Positions 8,414 through 16,423 of a stretch of DNA of 64,000 nucleotides are shown here, piece by piece. The number at the start of each line of letters is the position of its first letter. Position 1 is the first letter of the stretch. The stretch lies in assembly GCA_035536775.1 (NCBI GenBank), contig DATLNM010000008.1, positions 1 to 64,000 on the forward strand, in the 5' to 3' direction. The notes beneath the pieces were generated by a model. The model was not told the origin of the DNA. It made no database searches and was given only the letters and a program-made list of their open reading frames with translations. The position numbers and the translations under genes were made by a program. The DNA is from DATLNM01 sp035536775. Its GTDB lineage: Bacteria > Actinomycetota > CADDZG01 > WHSQ01.

Positions 8414-9495
8414 GCGTCCGGCTTCTGCAGCTCTGCGAGAGTGGGAAGTCCCTCGGGTGACGACCACAGTGCTGCGAGCGCCGCCGACCCTCCGGTCGCA
8501 TAGACGCTCTCACAGAAGCGTTGACCGAGCTCGTACTGGCGCAGCTTCATCTCGAGTCCGATGACGTGGTTCAGCGCGCGCTGCAGGAGCGTGGATTGCT
8601 CCCGGCGCTTGTCGAACGTCGACCTCATCCGGCTGAACGATGGGATCGAGCGCGCCCCGACCATGTCCATTACGAAGTTTCCGTGTCCCTCAACAACAGC
8701 CATCAGGGCTTGGATCTCGTCGAGGATCGCGCGCTGCTCATCCGATGCAAGAAGGTAGACAGGGTTGCGCTCCTCCGGAGGAGCGCTGCGGGTCGCGAGC
8801 CGACGCCCGGCGCGCGCAAGGCGGTCGGCGAACGAGCGGGCGTCGAAATCCATCGACGTCAGGTACGAGTTGATGAGCCCGAAGAAGCGCTCACGCAACC
8901 ACGGCACACCCGCGAACTGGAAGCGGTGGGTGACCTCGTGAACCGTCACCCACAGAGCGAAGTCCTCGGGCACGAATGAGAAGCGGCGCTCCGTCTCTAC
9001 GAGATTCGGCGCAACGAAGTACAGAGCCGGTCGGGCCTTCCTGCGTCGGCGGCCGGAAGACGAGGGTGTGGTCCCCACCGCGGCTTCGTCCTCTGGGATC
9101 AAGACGTCGTACTGCCCGAGCACGCGGCGCGACATGTAGCCGAGGAGAACACCGAGCTCCGCCGACACGATGCCTCGCTGGGCGAACGCAACCGGCCAGT
9201 CGAGGAGGCTCCGGTGCTCGGGTCCGCGGCCGAGCTTCTCCGCGATCGGCGCGAGGAGCTGAGTCATGCCGTCGATATTCGCCTCGGCCCATCCCGCCCG
9301 GTCGATCAACCCCCACCGGACCGGCGTCGGCGGAGCGATGCCGCTCGCCTCGGCGACGAGCTCTTCGGAACGCTCTATCGAACGTTCGAGGTCCCGGTGC
9401 AGACGCTGAAGCAGATAGGAGTTCGGCGGTGCCTCATCGCCCGCGACCCGGCGTGCCACTGAGGCCGCGATCTTAGGGTCGATCAAGCGGGCCAT
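8392..9495 (-). CDS. Zinc-dependent metalloprotease-like protein, DUF2342 / F420-associated family
   Basis: 367 residues. A zincin motif HEVTH is at 186-190 within FALWVTVHEVTHRFQFAGV, with conserved surroundings (VAPNLVETERRF, LGVLLGYMSRRVLGQYD). This matches the actinobacterial DUF2342 family annotated as zinc-dependent metalloprotease or coenzyme F420 biosynthesis-associated protein. No signal peptide is visible, so it should be cytoplasmic. The gene directly precedes and overlaps tilS, the position this family usually holds. Its substrate is unknown. Confidence 0.9.
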   Translation of the reverse strand: MARLIDPKIAASVARRVAGDEAPPNSYLLQRLHRDLERSIERSEELVAEASGIAPPTPVRWGLIDRAGWAEANIDGMTQLLAPIAEKLGRGPEHRSLLDWPVAFAQRGIVSAELGVLLGYMSRRVLGQYDVLIPEDEAAVGTTPSSSGRRRRKARPALYFVAPNLVETERRFSFVPEDFALWVTVHEVTHRFQFAGVPWLRERFFGLINSYLTSMDFDARSFADRLARAGRRLATRSAPPEERNPVYLLASDEQRAILDEIQALMAVVEGHGNFVMDMVGARSIPSFSRMRSTFDKRREQSTLLQRALNHVIGLEMKLRQYELGQRFCESVYATGGSAALAALWSSPEGLPTLAELQKPDAWLRRVA

Positions 9496-9501
9496 AGCGC
9501 C

Positions 9502-9861
9502 TCAGGCTTCGCCGCGCTGCCTCATCCCGACGAACTTGTACCAAGCAGCTCCGATGGCGATGCCCAGGAGGACTAGGAGTCCGAGGGAGAGTTTCGCCAT
9601 CTGATAGGTCCACGGAGGGCCAGCCTCTTCGACAGCCTCCTCCTCCGCTGCATCACCAACGTCCTTTTCGTCGTCAGCTCCCCCACCCTCGGCATCCGCC
9701 TCCTGCTCCTCGGACGAACGACCTTCGAGCTCGTTGCCCTGGGTGCTCTCATCCTCGTCGGCCCCGGTCGACGCCGGGGTCTGGGCGTAAGCGGAGACCC
9801 ACGGGGCCATCACGGACAAAACCAGGATGGCGAGCAGGGCGACGACATTGCGGGTTCTCAT
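9502..9861 (-). CDS. Small secreted/anchored acidic membrane protein, unknown function
   Basis: 119 residues: a signal peptide or first helix (1-26, ending AYAQ), a very acidic, low-complexity middle rich in Glu, Asp and Gly (about 32-78), then one transmembrane helix (about 88-107) and a short basic tail KFVGMRQRGEA. The predicted topology puts the acidic segment outside. It ends 6 bases before the DUF2342 gene on the same strand and could be the first gene of that operon. I do not recognise a family. Confidence 0.7.
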   Translation of the reverse strand: MRTRNVVALLAILVLSVMAPWVSAYAQTPASTGADEDESTQGNELEGRSSEEQEADAEGGGADDEKDVGDAAEEEAVEEAGPPWTYQMAKLSLGLLVLLGIAIGAAWYKFVGMRQRGEA

Positions 9862-9906
9862 ACCGGGGCGAGGATATATCGCTCGGCCCCGAGCCAGGAG
9901 CTTCTT

Positions 9907-10110
9907 CTATGCCCCTCCTGGAGCTGGCTTGCGGCCTCGGAGGCGTGGGACCTTCATCTCGGCGTGGACCCAGCAGCGGTCGCGGCGGTTGTAGGTCGAA
10001 AGCTTCGTCTCACACTCCGGAGAGTTGCACACGCGACCCTGGGGAAAGCGCTTCGAAGGCGCTGGTACCGCGAGGGGGCGGGATCCCCTGATCGATGCCT
10101 TATCGCCCAT
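9907..10110 (-). CDS. Small putative zinc-finger protein
   Basis: 67 residues from ATG 10110, which has AGGAG seven bases ahead. The core has CNSPECETKLSTYNRRDRCW followed by VHAE, giving a Cys-x4-Cys and Cys-x2-His pattern that could bind one zinc. The rest is basic (RLRGRKPAPGGA tail). Such short Cys/His proteins are common in Actinomycetota and are often near regulators, but no function can be assigned. It is divergent from the transporter gene at 10208. Confidence 0.65.
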   Translation of the reverse strand: MGDKASIRGSRPLAVPAPSKRFPQGRVCNSPECETKLSTYNRRDRCWVHAEMKVPRLRGRKPAPGGA

Positions 10111-10207
10111 GGCCAAGCTCCTCTCCTGCTCTCGCCATATCCTGCTCGGACCTGACGTTCATTGACTATCCGTACTGACGCCCGCTTACGGATTGGAGTT
10201 CCCGAGG

Positions 10208-11548
10208 ATGGATCGCAAACGGGGCGAGACGCGGCTCGAAAGGCCCATGCGCTGGCTGGGTCTCGCCGTGCGCGCCGTGGTGGGGACCCCAGCCAGGGCG
10301 GCCCGTGGGACCGCCCGCCTGGTCGGCGACCCCACCCGTCAAGTCGTCGACTACTGGGGGTCCGAGCGCGCCACGATGCGTCAGGCGCTGGGCGCCTTGA
10401 CGGTCGCCTCGACAACGGCCCTCCTCGCCGGCCTGACCCTCGCAGGGATGCAGCACAGGATCGAGGCCGTCCAGGGTCTTTTCGTCCTGATCCCCGTCTC
10501 GATAGGGATGCGGGGCAACATCTTCGGGGCCTTAGCCGCCCGATTCGGCACGGCGATCCATACAGGTCTGTTCGAGGCATCCAGGCGCCGAGACAGTGAG
10601 TTCTTCCAGAACATCTCCGCAGCGACACTCCTGACGATCGCAACATCGGTGACGATGGCGGTCCTCGCCCGCGCTATCGCAGGGCTGCTCGGGATCGCGA
10701 CTGTCTCGGTATGGGACTTCATCGTGGTGGCGCTCGCCGGCGGGCTCGTGTCGTCGGCGATCGTCCTCGCGGTGACGGTCTACCTCTCGACGACGTCGTC
10801 CCGGCGCGGGTGGGACCTCGATAGCGTAGGCGCGCCGCTCATAACCGCGATCGGTGATGTCGTAACGCTCCCCTGTCTATTCCTTGCGTCGTTCCTCGTC
10901 GGCATAAGAGGAGTCACGCCGGTCGTAGGGGCGCTCGCCCTCCTCGCAGGCGCGCTCGCGTTGGCACGGGGATGGACAAGTAACGCGCGCACCACGCGGC
11001 GGATAGTGCGCGAAAGCTTTCCTGTGCTGGGCTTCGCGATCGTGCTCGACGTGCTCGCCGGCTCGGTGGTGCAGCCCAGGATCGCAGAGGTGTTCCTTCC
11101 GTTCCCCGCGCTGCTCGTCCTGATCCCTGGATTCCTCGAGAACACAGGAGCGTTGGGCGGAATCCTTTCGGCCCGGCTCGGCTCGAAGCTGCACCTTGGT
11201 GCGATCTCGGCGTCGCCGCGTCCGGACGCGGTTGCGTTGCTGGATGGGTCGATAATCATGGTGCTGGGTTTCATCCTTTATTCGATGACCGCGGGGCTCA
11301 CGCTCGGGCTATCGGCCGTCCTCGGCTTCGCGCACCCAGGGATATTCCGCTTCATCGCGATAGTGATGGTGGGCGGGTTCATGGCGACCCTGCTCGCCGC
11401 CGTGATCGGGTACTACGGTGCGACCACCACGTATCGCTTCGGTCTAGACCCCGACAACCACACGATCCCACTCGTGACAAGCGGGATGGACCTGCTCGGG
11501 ATCATCTGCCTCGTGGCCGCGATCCAGCTATTCGGAGTAGTTTCTTGA
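10208..11548 (+). CDS. SLC41/MgtE-type divalent cation transporter
   Basis: 446 residues from ATG 10208 (GGAG nine bases ahead; a TTG at 10193 is the alternative). The protein has two homologous MgtE integral-membrane halves: the first contains LIPVSIGMRGNIFGALAARFG and the second LIPGFLENTGALGGILSARLG, each followed by hydrophobic helices (about ten in all). The two-repeat form without N-terminal CBS domains matches the SLC41 branch, which moves Mg2+ and possibly Co2+. The next gene starts 23 bases after its stop and encodes PhoU/RCK_C domains, so the two probably form one transporter plus its cytoplasmic regulator. Confidence 0.88.
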   Translation: MDRKRGETRLERPMRWLGLAVRAVVGTPARAARGTARLVGDPTRQVVDYWGSERATMRQALGALTVASTTALLAGLTLAGMQHRIEAVQGLFVLIPVSIGMRGNIFGALAARFGTAIHTGLFEASRRRDSEFFQNISAATLLTIATSVTMAVLARAIAGLLGIATVSVWDFIVVALAGGLVSSAIVLAVTVYLSTTSSRRGWDLDSVGAPLITAIGDVVTLPCLFLASFLVGIRGVTPVVGALALLAGALALARGWTSNARTTRRIVRESFPVLGFAIVLDVLAGSVVQPRIAEVFLPFPALLVLIPGFLENTGALGGILSARLGSKLHLGAISASPRPDAVALLDGSIIMVLGFILYSMTAGLTLGLSAVLGFAHPGIFRFIAIVMVGGFMATLLAAVIGYYGATTTYRFGLDPDNHTIPLVTSGMDLLGIICLVAAIQLFGVVS

Positions 11549-11571
11549 GACAAAGGGGGAACCGAAAGGCC

Positions 11572-12768
11572 ATGCCCGAAACCCAACGAACGGTCAAGGG
11601 GCTCCTTGCCGAGATCAAAGACTCGTCGGAGCTGATGGTCGATCTCGCGTACGCGGCGGTCTTTTACGCCGATACCGACCTCGCGAAAGAGGTTGGGCGC
11701 CTAGAGGAGCGCATGTTCCACCACCTTCACGAGCTTCGTCGCCTCGCGATCTTGTCCGCGCGCAGCCCCGAGGACGCCGAGCACATGGCTGGCGTTCTCG
11801 AAATCGCATCGGCAGTTGAAAAGATCGCCGACGCGGCCGAAGACATCGCGCGGGTCGTCGCGTCGGGGATGGGGATCCTGGACGACCTTCGAGAAGACCT
11901 GCGGCACGCGGACGAGATCGTTGCGCGTGTGAAGGTCCCAGAGGATTCCGCAGCCGCCGGACAAACACTGCGGGAGCTCGCTATGCCCGTCGAGATCGGG
12001 ATGTGGGTCATCGCGACGCGTAGCGGCGGCGAATGGGATCTCGACCCCGGGCCCGATTTCGTCGTGTCGAGCCGAGACTCACTCCTCATCAAGGGTCCGG
12101 AGGACGGAGTCGATCTCGCGCGCAAGCTCTTCGGAGCGCCCCCTCTTGAGACGAAGGCCGAGGAACCACAGATGGTGTTGTCGGATCTCGATCGCGCCGT
12201 CGACCTGCTCGTCGAGATGAAGAACTCAGCAGAGGTCGCCGTCGGTCTCGCCTATTCGGCACTGTTGTTCAACGATCGCGCCCTTGCAGCGGAGGTCGCC
12301 AATCTCGAGGCACGTTCCGATGACATCCACGACGAGCTCGAGTCTTGGGTCTTGCGGAGCGCGCAGGAAGCTCGGAATCCCGACGATCTACGAGGGCTCA
12401 TACGGCTAGCGCACGCGTCCGAGATGATCTTCGATTCAGCGCGCGAGATGACGAGGCTGGTTGAACAAGGTGAAGAGTTGCACCCGGTCATCGCCGCAGC
12501 GCTCGTCGAGTCCGACGAGGTCGGACACGAAACGATCGTCTCGGAGGACTCAGACGCCGCGGGCAGATCCATCAAGGAACTCAGCGTCGAGACCGAGACA
12601 GGGATGTTCGTTCTCGCCGTGCAACGCGGGCGCCGATGGACATATCGACCCAAGCCGAGGTTCGTGTTCCGCGCGGGGGACCGGATCATCGCGATCGGGC
12701 CCGCCGAAGGCGGAGAAGAGCTGGACGCTCTCGTAGGGATGAGGCGCGAGCTCTCTCCGGCGGGCTAG
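11572..12768 (+). CDS. Duplicated PhoU-RCK_C (TrkA_C) regulatory protein
   Basis: 398 residues with an internal duplication. Each half is an all-helical PhoU-like domain followed by an RCK_C domain: PhoU about 1-110, RCK_C about 125-190 (GQTLRELAMPVEIGMWVIA), PhoU about 200-300, RCK_C about 320-390 (GRSIKELSVETETGMFVLA). The matching segments TLRELAMPVEIGM and SIKELSVETETGM show the repeat directly. RCK_C domains bind small ligands such as c-di-AMP in characterised transport regulators. Start ATG 11572 is preferred over a TTG at 11545 inside the upstream gene. Pairing with the SLC41-type transporter suggests a ligand-gated control subunit (inference). Confidence 0.87.
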   Translation: MPETQRTVKGLLAEIKDSSELMVDLAYAAVFYADTDLAKEVGRLEERMFHHLHELRRLAILSARSPEDAEHMAGVLEIASAVEKIADAAEDIARVVASGMGILDDLREDLRHADEIVARVKVPEDSAAAGQTLRELAMPVEIGMWVIATRSGGEWDLDPGPDFVVSSRDSLLIKGPEDGVDLARKLFGAPPLETKAEEPQMVLSDLDRAVDLLVEMKNSAEVAVGLAYSALLFNDRALAAEVANLEARSDDIHDELESWVLRSAQEARNPDDLRGLIRLAHASEMIFDSAREMTRLVEQGEELHPVIAAALVESDEVGHETIVSEDSDAAGRSIKELSVETETGMFVLAVQRGRRWTYRPKPRFVFRAGDRIIAIGPAEGGEELDALVGMRRELSPAG

Positions 12769-12802
12769 CGTAGGCCTCGTCGACCTAGGGCATAGTTGCT
12801 GA

Positions 12803-13066
12803 ATGGGCAAGGATCGTAACGAGGACCCCAAGGCCGGCCTCTTGAAGGCGCTTGGGGCGACGTTGGCGGGGGTCATCGCGACGAGGATCGCGGCCTACAT
12901 CGTCACGACGGGATGGCGCCTGGTGACACGCGAGGATCCGCCTCAGGTCGACTCTGCGGCGACACCGATGAAGAAGGCCGCGTGGATCGGTCTCATCTCG
13001 GCCGCAACGGGCGCCGCGCGCCAAACCGCACGGGACAAGGTCAAGCCTCCGGGAACTGGTCCTTAA
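12803..13066 (+). CDS. DUF4235 family small membrane protein
   Basis: 87 residues. A central GxxxG-like helix (LLKALGATLAGVIATRIAAYIVTTGWR, written here in part as ATLAGVIATRIAAY) and a second hydrophobic stretch at AAWIGLISAATGAA match actinobacterial DUF4235 proteins. The function is unknown. Its last 26 bases overlap the convergent gene ending at 13041. Confidence 0.72.
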   Translation: MGKDRNEDPKAGLLKALGATLAGVIATRIAAYIVTTGWRLVTREDPPQVDSAATPMKKAAWIGLISAATGAARQTARDKVKPPGTGP

Positions 13067-13553
13067 CGGGGCGCGTCTGGTCCGCGAAGTGCAGGAAGCC
13101 GCCGGCGATCAGTGGCAGGGCGAGCACCCACGCGACGAATAACAAAGGGCCCCTTCGTACCTCGGCCGTGATCCCCAACGGGTTGTCCAATCCGAGATCT
13201 TCCAGGCGATCGAGCCCGCGCTCGAGCCCCAACGAGGGGCCGGCAACAACACCCGCCACCAATAGAACCGCGATGACGATCCCTGCAACGAGGTAGGCGG
13301 CCGGGTGAAGCACGGGACTCCGCTCGCGGAGAACCATCCGAGCCACGATGATGGCAAGGCCTAGGAACGTCACGAGCAGCGCGAGCTTTGCCGTGAGCGG
13401 CAGGGCGGGCGCGAATGCGTTGGAGCGTTCAACCGACGCCACACCGAGCGCCCCACCGACATACGTAGCCCACAACGGCACCGCCGACAGTGCCACGAGC
13501 ACCACCGCGGCAGTACCGAAAACGACTTCTCCACGCGTCAGGCGGTGCTGCAC
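13041..13553 (-). CDS. Four-helix membrane protein, unknown function
   Basis: 170 residues, starting with GTG at 13553. Four hydrophobic segments are visible: about 11-31, 51-70, 82-105 and 137-157, separated by short polar loops (SVERSNAFAPALPLTA; a charged loop around GLERGLDRLEDLG). No catalytic motif or known family is recognised. It is divergent from the sensor kinase at 13589 with only 35 bases between them, so their promoters must overlap or lie inside the genes. Confidence 0.7.
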   Translation of the reverse strand: MQHRLTRGEVVFGTAAVVLVALSAVPLWATYVGGALGVASVERSNAFAPALPLTAKLALLVTFLGLAIIVARMVLRERSPVLHPAAYLVAGIVIAVLLVAGVVAGPSLGLERGLDRLEDLGLDNPLGITAEVRRGPLLFVAWVLALPLIAGGFLHFADQTRPVKDQFPEA

Positions 13554-13588
13554 CGCTCGCCCCTTCCCTGTAGCTCTAGCATTGGCCC

Positions 13589-16219
13589 ATGCAGCCGTTC
13601 AGTCTCCTGGAACTCCTCGATACCCTCGGCTTCATATTCCTAGGCGTCGCCGCCGTCTATCGATGGCGTCAGCGACGCGATCAGGGCGGTCTCTACCTCG
13701 CTCTCGCACTCGGCTCCCTCGGCGTCGTGTCGGTTTTGGGACGCATCAACGAGGCCACCGGATACGAATACAGCTTCTTCGGTCCCGTCAACATCGTCAC
13801 TTTCCTCGCGTCCGGCTACTTCCTGCTCATGTTCCGGCACAGTCTCCTTCCGCTGAGCAAGCCGGTTCGGTTACTAGCATCCGGTTCCGCGACCGCAAGT
13901 GCGATTTTCGCTATCGCCGTCCGGCTACCGAATGGACCCCGTCCCGAATACACCTCCGCGCAAACCGCAGCTTTGCTGGCCGTCGTGATCCTTTGGGCCA
14001 TCTATGTCGGCGAACCGAGCATCAGGTTCTGGGTCGCGTCCAAGGATCTCCCCGTGGTTCAGAAGGCTCGTCTGCGCGCGCTCGGGACCGGCTATTTCGG
14101 CATCATCCTCATCCTTCTGGTGGCATTCGCCCAGGGTCCTGGGTTCAACGAACGGGCCCAGACGTTCATCAACGTCTTCATATTGGCCTTGGTACCGATC
14201 CTGTACGTCAGCTTCGCTCCACCGAAGTGGCTTCGACAGGCGTGGCGCGGCCGCGAGGAGGAATCGCTTCGTATCACCCACGACCTCGCGGTGTTCGCAC
14301 CCGATATGCAGACGATGGCGGAGCGCGGATTGGACCGCGCGCTGCGCCTCGTAGGTGCCGACTCGGGCTTCATCCAGGACCGCAACGGCGAAGTCCTCGC
14401 GCGTCGAGGCGACCCCGGGGAGCCCACGGCCGAGCTCCTGAGTGAGTCGCGCTCCGACGACGGCACTGCGATCACGCGCGTCGAAGGTGACTCGGTGCGG
14501 ACCGCAGTGGTCGTTCCCCTCGGCGCGGAGTCGGGCACTGGCTTCCTCTGTATCGTCTCAGGGCCATTCACACCGCTGTTCGGATCCGACGAGATCCTTC
14601 GCCTACGCGAGTACGCGTCTGTGCTCGGCGTTGCGCTCGATCGCGTTCGGTTGGTCGAAGCGCTCGCGGGAGAAACCGAGCGTTATCAAGCATTGCTTCA
14701 GTCGGTCAGTGACGTCGGTGAGGGATTCGTCATCACCGAAGCCGGTCGCTGTGTTTATGCCAACGACGCCTACTGCAGGATGTCGGGCTACACCCTCGAC
14801 GAGCTGAGGCGATTGCCTACGTTGATCGAGCTGGCACTTCCCGACGAACGCGAGGAGATCGCCGAGCGTCTGCGACGCCGCCTCGGCGGAGAGGACATCA
14901 GCGAACATTACGAGGCCATCCTCGTGCGCAAAGACCGGACGATCCGTCACACGGAGGTTGCACTCAAGGTTCTAAAGAGCGACGAGGGGCAACGCATCGT
15001 TTCGATCATCCGTGACGTCACCGATCGCAAGGTTGCCGAGGAAGCGCTGCGCCAGAAGTCGGAGGCCGTTCAGCTCTTGCAATCCGTCGCGGTCGCCGCC
15101 AACGAGGCGGTCGAGGTCGACGATGCGTTGCAGGCGGCGCTGGACGCGATCTGTACCTACTCGGGATGGCCCATAGGTCACGCGCTCCTCCCAGATGAAT
15201 TCGGTCATCTACTCCGGAGCGCTCATATATGGCACCTTGTCGATCCCGTGCGGTTCAGCACCTTCAAGGAGGTCAGTGAGTCACAACGGTTCACGAAAGG
15301 GAATGGCCTTCCCGGGCGCGTCTGGGAGACCGGACGGCCGACGTGGGTCTCGGATGTCTCGGAGGATCCGACGTTCGAGCGCGGGCGCGCCGATACCGGC
15401 GTATCCGCCGGATTCGCATTCCCGATCCTGATCGGACGCGAGGTCGTGGGCGTGCTCGAGTTCTTCTCGGAGAACGTGGTGGAACCCAACGATGGGCTCC
15501 TTGACGTCGTGACGAGCATCGGGGCGCAATTGGGGCGCGTGGTCGAACGCAAACGCAACGAGACCCTCCGGAACGAGTTCATTTCGAATGCAGCACATGA
15601 GCTCAGAACCCCCATTACCGCCATCGTCGGGTTCTCCTCAATCCTCGCCGATCCCGAGGCGGCACTCCCCCCCGATGAGTTGAACGCATCCATCCGGGCG
15701 CTCTACCGGCAAGGGGAGCGATTGCGCGCGCTCGTCGACAACCTCCTCGACTTCACGCGCATGCAGCAACGGCCGGAGGTCGAGCTCGCGCCTCTTCGGG
15801 TCGCGGATGTTCTGAACAACGTCGTGGAAGTCGTTCCCACTCCGCGCGGGAAGTCGATAAAGGTCGAAGCACCGCCGAGCGTCGAAGTAATGGCGGACAG
15901 GCTCCGGCTCGAACAGATCGTGACGAACCTCGTAGTCAACGCGTACCGCTACGGCGGATCCAACATCACCATTAGGGCCGAGCCCAACGGGGAGACCGTC
16001 GCTATCTCGGTCACTGACGACGGCCAAGGGGTCCCCAAGGCGCTGCTCGGGAAACTGTTCGAGCCGTTCACTCGGGGCGAAGACTCGGCGGGGATCGGTG
16101 GATCGGGTCTGGGACTTGCGATCGTGCGCATGTTGGCCGCCGCGCAGGGCGGCGAGGTGGAGTACCACGGCGAGGACGGCGGCGGCGCCAACTTCGTCGT
16201 CAAGCTCGCCCGCGCGTAG
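13589..16219 (+). CDS. Membrane sensor histidine kinase (MASE-like helices, GAF, PAS, GAF, HisKA, HATPase)
   Basis: 876 residues. The first 215 hold about seven hydrophobic segments. A GAF-like region (about 230-355), a PAS domain (about 365-480, GEGFVITEAGRCVYANDAYC), a second GAF (about 500-650), a HisKA dimerisation helix with phosphorylatable His670 in SNAAHELRTPI, and an HATPase domain (about 765-876) with DDGQGVPKALLGKLFEPF and GSGLGLAIVR follow. It should autophosphorylate on His670 in response to membrane, redox or ligand signals. No response regulator is fused; the one at 18212 is the nearest candidate partner. Confidence 0.92.
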   Translation: MQPFSLLELLDTLGFIFLGVAAVYRWRQRRDQGGLYLALALGSLGVVSVLGRINEATGYEYSFFGPVNIVTFLASGYFLLMFRHSLLPLSKPVRLLASGSATASAIFAIAVRLPNGPRPEYTSAQTAALLAVVILWAIYVGEPSIRFWVASKDLPVVQKARLRALGTGYFGIILILLVAFAQGPGFNERAQTFINVFILALVPILYVSFAPPKWLRQAWRGREEESLRITHDLAVFAPDMQTMAERGLDRALRLVGADSGFIQDRNGEVLARRGDPGEPTAELLSESRSDDGTAITRVEGDSVRTAVVVPLGAESGTGFLCIVSGPFTPLFGSDEILRLREYASVLGVALDRVRLVEALAGETERYQALLQSVSDVGEGFVITEAGRCVYANDAYCRMSGYTLDELRRLPTLIELALPDEREEIAERLRRRLGGEDISEHYEAILVRKDRTIRHTEVALKVLKSDEGQRIVSIIRDVTDRKVAEEALRQKSEAVQLLQSVAVAANEAVEVDDALQAALDAICTYSGWPIGHALLPDEFGHLLRSAHIWHLVDPVRFSTFKEVSESQRFTKGNGLPGRVWETGRPTWVSDVSEDPTFERGRADTGVSAGFAFPILIGREVVGVLEFFSENVVEPNDGLLDVVTSIGAQLGRVVERKRNETLRNEFISNAAHELRTPITAIVGFSSILADPEAALPPDELNASIRALYRQGERLRALVDNLLDFTRMQQRPEVELAPLRVADVLNNVVEVVPTPRGKSIKVEAPPSVEVMADRLRLEQIVTNLVVNAYRYGGSNITIRAEPNGETVAISVTDDGQGVPKALLGKLFEPFTRGEDSAGIGGSGLGLAIVRMLAAAQGGEVEYHGEDGGGANFVVKLARA

Positions 16220-16246
16220 CGCACAGAGCCGGGGAGGGGAATCGAA
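16220..16246 (-). repeat. Duplicated 3' tail of tRNA-Thr (T-loop to discriminator)
   Basis: These 27 bases match 16287-16313, inside and just past the 3' end of the tRNA-Thr gene, at 26 of 27 positions; the mismatch is at the fifth base. The copy starts within the T-loop, covers the 3' T-stem and acceptor strand and runs a few bases past the discriminator. It lies 67 bases downstream of the tRNA in its own direction of transcription, immediately after the kinase stop. The rest of the tRNA is absent, so this is a partial copy rather than a gene. Confidence 0.85.
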
Positions 16247-16293
16247 GTAGGAGCTGTTCTCCCCCTCCCACTCCGCCTCCTCGCTGCGCTCAG

Positions 16294-16366
16294 AGCCGGG
16301 GAGGGGAATCGAACCCCTGACCTTCTCATTACGAGTGAGACGCTCTGCCGACTGAGCTACCCCGGC
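16294..16366 (-). tRNA. tRNA-Thr(CGT)
   Basis: Read on the minus strand, a full cloverleaf forms: acceptor GCCGGGG with CCCCGGC, D-stem GCTC with GAGC, anticodon stem TCTCA with TGAGA around loop CTCGTAA (anticodon CGT), variable AGGTC, T-stem AGGGG with CCCCT around TTCGATT, and discriminator T. The 3' CCA is not encoded. It decodes ACG. It lies between a plus-strand kinase and a minus-strand hybrid kinase. Confidence 0.97.
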
Positions 16367-16423
16367 GAAACTGCACATGTTGACCAGAGAGTATTCGAGA
16401 CGGGGGTCGTGGACGATCCTTGT

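Noticed and set aside
15638..16378. Minus-strand open frame starting inside the tRNA-Thr
   Set aside because: Its first residues are a translation of the tRNA gene, and the rest is antisense to the sensor kinase.
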